Source: Chitinimonas koreensis (GTDB taxonomy: Bacteria; Pseudomonadota; Gammaproteobacteria; Burkholderiales; Chitinimonadaceae). Taken from it: a stretch of DNA of 64,000 bases. A program made the position numbers and the translations under genes. The notes beneath the pieces were generated by a model. The model was not told where the DNA came from. It searched no databases and saw only the letters and a program-made list of their open reading frames with translations. The stretch covers positions 4,923,001 to 4,987,000 of the forward strand of contig NZ_CP060704.1 in NCBI RefSeq assembly GCF_014353015.1, in the 5' to 3' direction. Shown here piece after piece: positions 9,881-18,367 of the stretch (positions are counted from its first letter, which is position 1; every line of letters begins with the position of its first letter).

Positions 9881-10584
9881 TCAGCGCCCCGTTCCGCCGA
9901 GCCGCAAGGCGCGCAGGATCAGGCGGATCAGGTCGCTCTGCCGGTGCGTGTCGGTCTTGGCGAACAGCTCGCGCAGGTGGGCCTTCACCGTCGCCTGGCT
10001 CACCCCGAGCGTCTCGGCGCATTCGGCCGCGGTATGGCCGCTGGCCAGGTGCCAGGCCAGCCGCGACTGGGCCGGCGTGAGGTCGTACAGGTCTTCCAGC
10101 AGATGCAGCTCGGTCGACGGATCGCTGCCGAGGTCGTCGACCAGCGCCATCGCCACCCGGCCGATCGCCGGGGCGTCGTCGCAGCGCAGCCAAGCCAGCG
10201 TGACCAGGTAGTCGGGCCGGCCGCCGCGCCGCGCCGCCCGCAGCGCCCGGGTGCCCTCGCCCTTGCGCAGGAAGCACTGCAACCGCGCGTTGTCGCCCTG
10301 CGGCAGCAGCAGCCTGCCGTCGGCCAGCATCAGGCCGTCGGCCTCGGCCAGCATCCGCTCGGCCGTGCCGTTGGCCTGCAGCACGCGGCCCTCCGGATCG
10401 AGCAGCACCACCCGAGGCCCAGGCAGTCGAGCACCACCTGCGACAGCGCGACCTTGGAGGCCAGCGCGCCCATCATCGCCGTCACCTGCTGCTCGATGTC
10501 GCCCACCGACAGCCGCAAGGCCCGCTCGACGTCCTCGGGCGCCCTTTGCGGCAGGCGCAATACCGTTTCTTCTTCCCTCTTCAC
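9881..10584 (-). CDS. LuxR-type transcriptional regulator next to curli genes (frame break near 10418)
   Basis: The repaired product is 234 aa. The C-terminal LuxR/FixJ-type helix-turn-helix is clear (LTPAQSRLAWHLASGHT ... LGVSQATVKAHLRELF, about residues 168-218). The N-terminal half contains a PAS-like segment (VVLLDPEGRVLQANGTAERM) and an N-terminal helix rich in charged residues (MKREEETVL). One base must be added to the CCC run at 10418-10420 to join the two parts. It is divergent from the first curlin gene across a 376-bp spacer, the same relation as csgD to csgBA in Escherichia coli, though the N-terminal domain is not a CsgD receiver. I infer that it controls the curli genes. Confidence 0.78.
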
Positions 10585-10960
10585 TGCTTCTCCCTCCAGG
10601 ACCGGGCCGAGTCGGCCTAGTCCATTCGGACGACGTATCGCTCGTCATCCCGGTCAGCATCCGGTGCGCTCGTGGCGCACCGCCCGGCGATGTAGCGCGG
10701 ATCGTGGCCCCGCTCATCGCTCTGCATCTATCCCGAAACGCTTTTTATTCACATTGCGGGCGGACCGCGCGCGCCCGTCCGTGTGATGCGGCGCAGCGGA
10801 AAACTTCGCTGCCCCTACCCGTTCGGACGATGTACGCGCGGCTAGAACAACCTAGCATAACGTCATAGATAGAGTTTTCCCTAACGGGCGAACGGCATAA
10901 CAACGAAGACACACGAGTGAGAGGAGGAAACGGCCGCCCCTGGCGGTGCGTTTCTGCACC
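10585..10960. promoter_or_regulatory. Divergent regulatory region between luxR-type gene and curlin genes
   Basis: This 376-bp spacer separates two divergent genes and contains the lowest-GC DNA for several kilobases (10728-10755 and 10850-10915). It must hold promoters for both directions. No confident sigma-70 pair was found. A strong purine tract 'gagaggagg' at 10919-10927 lies too far (about 33 nt) from the ATG at 10961. A small hairpin GGTGC-N6-GCACC (10945-10960) sits directly before that ATG and would shorten the effective distance if folded. Confidence 0.5.
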
Positions 10961-11449
10961 ATGATCCAGCACCATCGCACCACTTCTTCCGCCCCTTCCT
11001 ACCTGCTCCCTTTCATCGCGGCAGCCGCGCTGCTGCTGGTCTCGCCGGCGGCGGCCGAGGCCGATCTCGGGCCCGGCGAAAGCTGGGAACGCGCGGCGCC
11101 CGCGCAGGCTTCGGCCGAACGGCGCGGCCAGGCCGAACTGTTGCAACTGGGCGACTTCAACCGCGCCACGCTCGACCAGTCGGGCCGGCAGAACCAGTTC
11201 AACGCCAGCCAGCGCGGCGAGGCCAACCTGCTGCAGGCGGTCCAGGCCGGCCAGGCGCTCGTCATCGAGACGCGGCAAAACGGCAGCGACAACCGCATCT
11301 CGATCACCCAGCAAGGCCAGGCGCTGACCGCCAGCGTGCGCCAGGACGGCCACGACAACCAGGCGCGGGTGAGCCAGTCCGGCAGCCAGCAGCGCGTGGT
11401 CATCACCCAGTCGGGCAGCGGGGGCCGCGCCGTGGCCACCCAGCACTGA
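10961..11449 (+). CDS. Small curlin-repeat protein, CsgB-like (162 aa)
   Basis: This exported protein has a signal peptide (hydrophobic core YLLPFIAAAALLLVSPAAAEA, about residues 19-39) and roughly five curlin-type repeats of the form Q-x-G-x2-N-x5-Q: LLQLGDFNRATLDQ, SGRQNQFNASQ, RQNGSDNRISITQ, RQDGHDNQARVSQ, SQQRVVITQSG. It ends AVATQH, nearly the same as the next curlin (TVTQH). Its size and first position suggest the nucleator CsgB, but the assignment rests on position only. It would be secreted through CsgG and form surface amyloid. An in-frame GTG at 10946 is an alternative start. Confidence 0.8.
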   Translation: MIQHHRTTSSAPSYLLPFIAAAALLLVSPAAAEADLGPGESWERAAPAQASAERRGQAELLQLGDFNRATLDQSGRQNQFNASQRGEANLLQAVQAGQALVIETRQNGSDNRISITQQGQALTASVRQDGHDNQARVSQSGSQQRVVITQSGSGGRAVATQH

Positions 11450-11562
11450 CCGCCGTCCAGCCAGGCCTGCGGCACGCGGCCCGACCGACCGTCTCCCCAG
11501 TGGTACCCCAACGCGATCGGCGCGTCCGATCGTTTCGTCCCGTGAAAGTTGAAAGGAGCATC

Positions 11563-13156
11563 ATGAATCTCAGCCGTACCCCTTGGCCGTCGCCGCCGCC
11601 CTCCTGTTCGCCCTGCCCGCGCTGGCCGACAACAGCAGCACGGTCAACCAGACCGGCACCGCCAACAGCGCCGCGACCGAACAGGCGATCAGCGACAACG
11701 CCAAGATTTCGGTGACCCAGATCGGCAACGGCAACCAGGTCGGCACCGCCGACGAAGCCGGTGCCGTCCAGCAGCTGGCCTTCGACTCGTCGATCGCGGT
11801 ATCGCAGAACGGCGACAAGAACCAGGCCTGGGCCACCCAGGGCCTGGTGTTCGACACCGTTTCCAAGCTGCAGCAGACCGGTAGCGACAACGCCGCCGAA
11901 ACGGTGCAGGGCTACTCGATCAATGCGCTCGGCGAAGTGAGCCAGAACGGCTTCCGCAACATCGGCTACACCGTGCAGGACCTCGCCTTCGACACCCAGG
12001 CCCGCGTGCTGCAGACCGGCAGCGACAACCGCGGCGCCGTCGAGCAGTCGTCGGTCGAGACCACCGGCGCCGCCCAGGCCTACCGCGCGATCGGCGAGTA
12101 CAACACCGTCAAGCAGGTCGGCGAGGACAACCTCGGCACCATCGAGCAGATCAACCTGGTCGACTCGGGCGCCGCCGTCAGCCAGACCGGCTCGCTCAAC
12201 ATCGCCAAGGTGAGCCAGTCCGACCAGAACCTCGAAGCCGGCAACGGCAGCTGGGGCGAAGTGCTGCAGACCGGCAACGAGAACAGCGGCACCGTGACCC
12301 AGAGCGGCAACAGCACGGTCGGCGCCTACGTCGAGCAGGTCGGCGACGCCAACACCGGCGAAGTGACCCAGCAGGGCAACAGCAACTTCACCATCGGCTA
12401 CGTCTACCAGGAGGGCGGCAACCACGGCGCCATCGTGGCCCAGAACGACAACGTGCGCGCCACCGGCTACATCGAGCAGGTCGGCGACGGCTTCGCCGCC
12501 GTGGTCAACCAGACCGGCAGCGTGCTGGTGACCGGCCAGATCCTGCAGTCGGGCGCCGACAGCGCCGGCTACGTCGAGCAGACCAACAGCTTCGACGCCA
12601 ATGCGCAGATCCTGCAGGTCGGCAGTGCCAACGCCGCCACGCTGGTGCAGACCGACAACCTGCACGCCGCCGCCTACGGCGAGCAGCGCGGTACGGGCAA
12701 CCGCGGCGACATCAAGCAGATCGGCACCGAGTCGGTCAACGCCACCACGCTGCAGAACGGCAACGGCAACACGCTCGAAGCCAACCAGACCGGCGTGGTC
12801 CACGCCTCGATCAGCATCGCCCAGGGCAGCGCCTGGGCGAGACCGCCGACCTGAGCAGCGCCATCGTCAACCAGACGGCCGGCGACGACCTGCTGGCCGA
12901 AGTGCGCCAGACCGGCCTGAGCCAGACCTCGGTGATCGAGCAGGACGGCGACATCACGGTGGCCAGCATCGCCCAGAGCGGCACGCTGAACGTCGCGCTG
13001 GTGACCCAGACCGGCGGCAACAACCGCGCCAGCGTGAGCCAGATCGGCACCGGCGGCACCGCCAACCAGGCCACGGTGAGCCAGTCGATCGGCTTCTACA
13101 CCGCCAGCGTCACGCAGAACGGCGCCGGCAACGTGGCCACGGTCACCCAGCACTAA
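11563..13156 (+). CDS. Large curlin-repeat protein, CsgA-like (531 aa; frame breaks near 11580 and 12836)
   Basis: The predicted major amyloid subunit. After a signal peptide (MNLSRTP, then LAVAAALLFALPALA) nearly the whole protein consists of curlin-like units of about 20-22 residues with Q-x-G-x2-N and a following Q, for example VSQNGDKNQAWATQG, LQTGSDNRGAVEQ and VTQTGGNNRASVSQ. I count more than twenty, against five in E. coli CsgA (151 aa). Two single-base gaps interrupt it: one in the C4 run at 11579-11582 between signal peptide start and core, and one in the GGG at 12835-12837 (repaired text: QGSAWGETADLSSA). AAGGAG precedes the ATG by 5 bases. Confidence 0.85.
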
Positions 13157-13159
13157 GCC

Positions 13160-13545
13160 ATGGTGCGCACGGTCGCCACGACCTTCGTCCTCCTCGCCGC
13201 GCTGGCCGCGGCGCGGGGGATGAACTGCCCGAAACCGAGATCGACGGCATCCTGATCGACCGCACCTTCAGCGCCGCCGGCGCGGCCTTCTTCCGCGAAT
13301 TCGCGGTGCGATGGCACGAGACCGGCCGGGTGCAGGCGCGCGAGAGCGTGGTGATCGTCGAGCGGCCCGAGCCGCGCGGCGGTACGCGCGCCTGGGTCGA
13401 GTTCGGCGGGCAGCCGGTGGTGATCGTGCCGCTGTCGCCGGGCCGTGCGGCCCCGGCGCGCGAGGCGGTCGAGGCGGCCATCCCGCGCATCCTGGAAAAA
13501 CTCGAACACGCCGACGACGAATTGGACGAAGGCCCTCTCGAATGA
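13160..13545 (+). CDS. csgE: Curli chaperone CsgE (frame break near 13217)
   Basis: CsgE is the periplasmic adaptor that caps CsgG and guides curlin subunits into it. The mature part LPETEIDGILIDRTFSAAG, the following FFREFAVRWHE and the VVIVERPEPRGGTRAWVEF strand match the family; the repaired length is 128 aa against 129 in E. coli. The N-terminus MVRTVATTFVLLAALAAA is a signal peptide in a different frame; adding one G to the G5 run at 13215-13219 joins them (ARGDELPETE). It starts 3 bp after the large curlin gene. The C-terminal tail is longer and acidic (HADDELDEGPLE). Confidence 0.87.
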
Positions 13546-13592
13546 CCCACCGTATTCCGGCCCCACCGTCGCATCCGCCACAGGAGCACACG

Positions 13593-14021
13593 ATGCCACG
13601 CCCATTTTTCCGCCCCGCCCTCGGTCGCGCAGCATGCTGCGCGATATTGCTTTTCGGGCCCGCCCGCGCCGGCGAGCTGGTCTACACGCCGAAGAACCCG
13701 ACCTTCGGCGGCAGCCCGCTGAACGGCTCGGTGCTGCTGGGCAAGGCGCAGGCGCAGAACCGCTTCAAGGAGACCGCGCCGACCAAGAGCCAGCTCGAGC
13801 AGTTCTCCGAGACGCTGCAGCGCTCGATCCTCAACCGCATCGCCTCGACGCTGTCGTCCTCGGTGATCGACAGCCAGGGCAACCTGATTCCCGGCCGCCT
13901 GGAGACCGACGACTTCTCGATCACCATCGAGGACATCGGCGACGGCCAGCTGCGCGTGACCACGGTCGACAAGAACAGCGGCCAGACCACCACCTTCGAG
14001 GTCGGCGGCTTCGGTGACTAG
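13593..14021 (+). CDS. csgF: Curli assembly protein CsgF
   Basis: CsgF sits at the outer end of the CsgG pore and couples subunit export to nucleation at the cell surface. This 142-aa protein has a signal peptide (cleaved around residue 28, GPARAG) and the family N-terminal segment YTPKNPTFGGSPLNGSVLL, which in E. coli CsgF plugs into CsgG, followed by AQAQN. The C-terminal half ends DKNSGQTTTFEVGGFGD, like the family's TGQTSTI region. AGGAG precedes the ATG. It lies 47 bp after csgE. Confidence 0.92.
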   Translation: MPRPFFRPALGRAACCAILLFGPARAGELVYTPKNPTFGGSPLNGSVLLGKAQAQNRFKETAPTKSQLEQFSETLQRSILNRIASTLSSSVIDSQGNLIPGRLETDDFSITIEDIGDGQLRVTTVDKNSGQTTTFEVGGFGD

Positions 14022-14219
14022 TGCGCCCGAATGCTCCCGTGGCGATCGGCGTGCGGCGCAGGCGTCCGGCAAAGCCGGACGCTCGAGGTCCGGAGTCGCC
14101 CAAGCAACGCCACCCCGCCCCCGGCCCCCACGCAAAGGCGCGGCCGCTCGCACGGTAGAGAGAAGCCGGCCCCAAGCCACCCCGATCATCGAACGCATTC
14201 ACCCCGCAAGAGCAACGCA

Positions 14220-15113
14220 ATGAACCGAAACGGCATCAAGCAGCTCGTCCTGGCCGGCCTCTGCCTGGCCCTGGGCGGCTGCGGCATCACCCGCCTGGCC
14301 GCCAGCGACGGCCCGGCCGAGCGCGTCCCGGCCACCCATCAGCGCGACCTGCTGCAACTGCCCGCCCCCAAGGGCCGGGTGGTGGTCTCGGTGTACTCCT
14401 TCCGCGACCAGACCGGCCAGTTCAAGCCGCAGCCCGACAGCTCCTACTCGACCGCCGTCACCCAGGGCGCCACCGCCTGGCTGATCAAGGCGCTGGTCGA
14501 TTCGAGCTGGTTCGCCCCGGTCGAGCGCGAGAACCTGCAGAACCTGCTGACCGAACGCAAGATCTGGCGCGCGCTGGAGACCGACAAGGACAAGGCCGCC
14601 GCAGCCGCGGCGGGCAGCCTGCCGGCGCTGACGCCGGCGCCGATCGTGATCGAGGGCGCGGTCACCAGCTACGAGAGCAATGTGCGCACCGGCGGCGCCG
14701 GCGCGGCCTTCATGGGCTACGGCATCTCGGGCCAGTACCGGGTCGACCAGGTCACCGTCTCGCTGCGCGCGGTCAACGTGCGCACCGGCCAGATCCTGGC
14801 CAACGTGATCGCCGGCAAGACCATCTGGTCGCGCGAGCTGTCGTCCGGCGTGTACCGCTACGTCTCGCTCAAGCGCATCCTCGAGCTCGAGGCCGGCTAC
14901 ACCCGCAACGAGCCGGTGCAGCTGTGCGTGAAGGAAGCGATCGAGACCGCGGTGGCGATGCTGGTCGCCAAGGGCGTGCGCGAGGGCCTGTGGCTGCCGG
15001 CCAATCCGAACGATCCGGCGATGGCCATCCTCAAGCAGTTCGACAGCGACGAATTCGACCTCAGCCCGGCCCAGCTCGAAAAGCTGGTCGAGAAGCGCAG
15101 CGGCGAAGGCTGA
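14220..15113 (+). CDS. csgG: Curli secretion channel lipoprotein CsgG
   Basis: CsgG is an outer-membrane lipoprotein that forms the nonameric pore for curlin export. The 297-aa protein has a lipobox LGGC with the acylated cysteine at residue 21, followed by GITRLAASDGPAE. Conserved CsgG stretches include VVSVYSFRDQTGQFKPQP, the SSYSTAVTQGAT segment, ENLQNLLTERKIWRA and the transmembrane-hairpin region GGAGAAFMGYGISGQYRVDQ. The C-terminus (LSPAQLEKLVEKRSGEG) is charged. It is 198 bp downstream of csgF, with no recognisable gene between, so an internal promoter is possible. Confidence 0.94.
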   Translation: MNRNGIKQLVLAGLCLALGGCGITRLAASDGPAERVPATHQRDLLQLPAPKGRVVVSVYSFRDQTGQFKPQPDSSYSTAVTQGATAWLIKALVDSSWFAPVERENLQNLLTERKIWRALETDKDKAAAAAAGSLPALTPAPIVIEGAVTSYESNVRTGGAGAAFMGYGISGQYRVDQVTVSLRAVNVRTGQILANVIAGKTIWSRELSSGVYRYVSLKRILELEAGYTRNEPVQLCVKEAIETAVAMLVAKGVREGLWLPANPNDPAMAILKQFDSDEFDLSPAQLEKLVEKRSGEG

Positions 15114-15140
15114 CCGGGCCGGCCGCGGCGCAAGGAGTCG

Positions 15141-15190
15141 CCGGCGACGGGCACCCGGCGACGGGCATCCGGCGACGGGCACCCGGCGAC
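15141..15190. repeat. 14-bp tandem repeat, about 3.6 copies
   Basis: The unit 'ccggcgacgggcac' is repeated at 15141, 15155 and 15169, with a partial fourth at 15183; the second copy has one C-to-T change. It fills the space between csgG and the third curlin gene, just before that gene's AAGGAG ribosome-binding site. Copy number may vary between strains. Confidence 0.85.
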
Positions 15191-15222
15191 CGCGGGTTCC
15201 AGAAGTGCGAAAGGAGCGTCCC

Positions 15223-16951
15223 ATGCTGCATGCGCATTCCCCCTGGCCGCCTCCGCGGCGCTGCTGGTCACCGGCGCGCTGCACGGCAACGTCATCGAGA
15301 TCGACCAGTCGGGCAGCGGCAACAACGCCGTCGCCAGCCAGGTCGACTCGCAGCGGGTCGGCATCCGCATCGAGCAGGCCAATCCTTACGGCATCGCGAT
15401 CGAGGCCGAGGCCGAGCAGCTGCGCAGCGCCGACGCCACCATCCGCATCGAGCAGCGCAGCGAGTACGCGCAGGAGAACGTCGCGGTGGCGCGCCAGATC
15501 GACAGCGCCGACGCGCGCATCGCCATCGTCCAGACCGGCGATTTCAACCACGTCGGCGGCTTCAACCAGGGCGCGGTGCAGATGCAGGCGCACCGCGCCG
15601 CGATCGAGATCGCGCAGCACGGCGGCGCCTTCACCACCGAGGCGGTGCAGGAGAACGTCGCCGACGCCGCGGTCCGCCTGCGCCAGCACGACGGCCTCGG
15701 CGGCAGCACGGTCTGGCAGCGCAACGGCACGGCGGTGCGGGCCGAAGTCGAGCAGTGGAACTACCGCAGCAGCAACGCCATCGTGCAGGACGGCGCCAGC
15801 CATACCGCCGCCGTGCTGATCCAGGGCGGCGACTACGGCCAGGCGCGCATCGAGCAGTACGACGTGGCGAACACCGGCCTCGCGCCGATCATGGCGCCGC
15901 GCGGCGGCTACAACCGGCTCGAGCAGGGCGGCGCCGTCAACCAGGCCGAGATCGTCCAGCGCGCGACCGTCGACTCCGGCGCCGCCATCGGCCAGGCCGG
16001 CGTCTCGAGCGTCGCCCGCATCGAGCAGCAGGACCAGGTGGCCAGCAGCCGCGGCAACTGGGGCGAGATCGTCCAGCACGGCCTGTTCGGCCAGGCCGCG
16101 CTGAGCCAGGCGCGCAACGACGGCGCCGGCGGCCGCATCGAGCAGGACGGCGTCGATGCGCGCGCCACGCTCGGGCAGAGCGACAACGCGCGCACGCTGG
16201 CCGAGCTGGTCCAGCGCGGCGAGGCCAACGAGGCGGCGCTGGTCCAGACCGGCAATCGCGACGCCGCCATCCGCGCCGAGCAGGACGGCAGCCACTACGC
16301 GCTGCTGCGGCAGGACGGCAACCGCCAGGCCGGCATCGCGCTGCTGCAGCGCAGCGCGATCGCCGCGGCCGAGATCGTCCAGACGCGCAGCGGCGCCGTC
16401 ACGGCGACGGTCGAGCAGTACGCCGACCACGGCTCGCTGGTGCTGAGCCAGTCCGACAGCGCCGACGCCGCCGCGCAGACCCGCCAGGCCGGCGCCTACG
16501 ACCGCATCGAGCTGCAGCAGGCCGACAGCGGCCAGGTCCGCGCCGAGCTGCACCAGGTCGGCGCGCAGAACCTGGCCGTCGCAGTCCAGGCACGCAGCCG
16601 CGAGGCGCTGCTGCGGATCAGCCAGGGCACGCCGGCCGAGCGCGCCGAACGCGGCGAAGCGCGCATCGCCCAGCACGACGGCGAGCGGCAGCTGGCCGAG
16701 ATCGGCCAGCGCGGCGCCGACCACCTGGCCGAGATCGACCAGCAGGGTCTCGACCAGGTCGCACGGATCAACCAGAGCGGCGAACTCGGCCTGGCCCGCA
16801 TCGGCCAGGACGGCGAGCGGCTGGGGCGGCCGTGGTGCAGATCGGGCTCGGCGGCGGCAACCGGGTGGAGATCGAGCAGGCGGGGGTTGGACAGGCTGCG
16901 GCGGCAGCGCAATTGGGAGCGGGGAATACGGCGGTCATCAGGCAGCGCTGA
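15223..16951 (+). CDS. Third, divergent curlin-like repeat protein (576 aa; frame breaks near 15241 and 16824)
   Basis: A second large exported repeat protein lies downstream of csgG. After a short signal-like N-terminus (MLHAHSP plus LAASAALLVTGALHG) it carries curlin-like units such as VIEIDQSGSGNNAVASQ, IVQTGDFNHVGGFNQ, LVQRGEANEAALVQTGN and INQSGELGLARIGQ. Compared with the 11563 protein, the repeats are richer in Arg, Glu and Ala and poorer in Asn. One base is missing at the C5 run 15239-15243 and another in the G4 run 16823-16826; with both added, the frame is open to the TGA at 16949-16951. AAGGAG at 15211-15216 sets the start. Its role (minor subunit, anchor or separate fibre) is unknown. 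Confidence 0.78.
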
Positions 16952-17350
16952 GGGCTTGATGGACCAGGGAGCGGGATAGCGCTGCCTGGCGCTCGCCGAC
17001 CGGGAGCCGGTGCGGGGGAAATCAGGACGGTTCAGGTCGCAACCGTCGGCGACAACTCGACCGGCGCTCCCTCACCCCGGTCCTCTCCCGGAGGAAGAGG
17101 TGAGACAGCGTCAGTCCCATGGGCAGGTGGAGCGGATCGACGGTTCAAGAGGCCGCACAATCCGAGCGCTTCGCTGCACGATCACCCCTCTCCAACGGGA
17201 GAGGTGAAGGGGGTGAGGGAGCGACGCTCGATGAGCGCCTGGCTGGCAACCCTCCTCGGACCTTAGGAGGTCATGCCGAGGTCGCGTTCATGCCGGCTCA
17301 AACTCAACCCATGCGCGACATCCCGAAGCGAGCCCGCGATACGAGGCGGC
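16952..17350. repeat. Intergenic region with two palindromic repeats
   Basis: No gene is supported. Bases 17068-17103 and 17186-17222 are two copies of the 'cctctcccg...gggagagg' palindrome in opposite orientation, about 80 bp apart, so they could pair with each other as well as internally. The region lies between the converging ends of the third curlin gene and the exported-protein gene at 17351. Confidence 0.6.
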
Positions 17351-17854
17351 TCAGCGCGGCGCCAGCGGCACGGTCCGCTCACGGTTGCCCATGTTCCAGC
17401 GCGCGCAGTACCACTTGGTCTGCTGATCGCGGGTACCGACCAGCACCGACAGGTTGTCGCTGACGTAGCGCACGCCGTCGCTGGCCTGGACCGGCTGGAA
17501 CTGCATGCGGTAGTGCTCCTCCAGCGTCTGCTTGACCGACTCGACCGGCTGCTGGATCAGCGCGCCGATCATCAGCACGCGGCTGTCGTCGAGATTGGCG
17601 AACAGCTCGACCACCCCGACCCCGCCCAGCTGCGCCCCCTGCGCTTCCCACCAGCGCGCCTCGCCCCAATCGCGGATCGAGGCCTGCAGGTGGGTGTTGA
17701 AATAGTCGTGCCAGAACGCGGTGCTCCACTCGGAGCGGCACAGCAGCGCGGATTCGACCTTGTCGTTGAAATCGGTGGGGAGGGCTTGGGCGGGGAGAAG
17801 AACGAGGCAGGCGAGCAGGCTTAGACCAAGCGTGCTCAAGGACTTCACGCGCAT
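17351..17854 (-). CDS. Exported protein of unknown function (167 aa)
   Basis: I do not recognise the family. The N-terminus MRVKSLSTLGLSLLACLVLL and the following PAQA form a good signal peptide. The mature protein is polar and mixed alpha/beta, with two cysteines (ALLCRSEW and WYCARWNM) that could form a disulfide, and many tryptophans and aspartates. No lipobox is present. I chose the ATG at 17854 because it gives a normal signal peptide; an in-frame frame extending to 18211 would read through a repeat. No ribosome-binding site is obvious. Likely periplasmic; role not inferable. Confidence 0.6.
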   Translation of the reverse strand: MRVKSLSTLGLSLLACLVLLPAQALPTDFNDKVESALLCRSEWSTAFWHDYFNTHLQASIRDWGEARWWEAQGAQLGGVGVVELFANLDDSRVLMIGALIQQPVESVKQTLEEHYRMQFQPVQASDGVRYVSDNLSVLVGTRDQQTKWYCARWNMGNRERTVPLAPR

Positions 17855-18367
17855 TCTTGTGGCAGCAGGCTCAACCATTCGAGCCCTTTCCACGCCCCTC
17901 ACCCTACGCCGGGCGCCCCCAACCCCTCTCCCGCGCGCGGGAGAGGGGCTGTTGGCGCTCACCGGGTTGATGAGGGAACGACCATTCGCGGCTGAAGCCG
18001 CTCCTACAACACCGTTGGGACGGCAACGCGAGTACGAAGGTCGAAGTTTGTTACATCCAATCTGGCGCTCCGCCCAAAGAAACAAGCGGACCGCGCACGC
18101 CCAATGTACGGCGCGATGTTCATGCTGGCGGCCGACTACATCCTCATATCCATTCATTGCCCGACGCCCGCCCCGGCATAAGCGCAGCGCTATGCCTAGC
18201 AGCAGGTTCAAGGATTCACTGACGAGCGCCAGCGAGGCTCCCTCGCGGCGGCGAGGGCGGGGGAGTAGGAATGAATCAGGGACGGGCCCGATCCATCACT
18301 GCCGGCCAATCCTGCCGGGCTTTGCCCGGCACGACGATCACGCAACCCAGCAAAGACGCCAGGCCCG
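17855..18367. repeat. Composite intergenic repeat, copy 2 (split)
   Basis: Bases 17895-17950 match the C-rich palindrome of the composite element, 17984-18005 match 4402-4423, and 18160-18270 carry the 'gcataagcgcagcgctatgc' and 'gcgaggctccctcgcggcgg' blocks. The terminal hairpin TGCCGGGC-TTT-GCCCGGCA is at 18313-18331, 37 bp past the ppc stop codon. About 200 bp of unrelated DNA separates the first and second parts. No gene is seen. Confidence 0.65.

Noticed and set aside
13545..13593. Fusion of csgE and csgF suggested by one continuous open frame between 13311 and 14021
   Set aside because: The csgE frame stops at 13545 and csgF has its own SD and signal peptide at 13593; the open frame upstream of 13593 is in a different frame from csgE.
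11563..16951. Short regular repeats suggesting a CRISPR array
   Set aside because: The repeats are coding (curlin units of about 60-66 bp), not identical, and have no unique spacers or cas genes.
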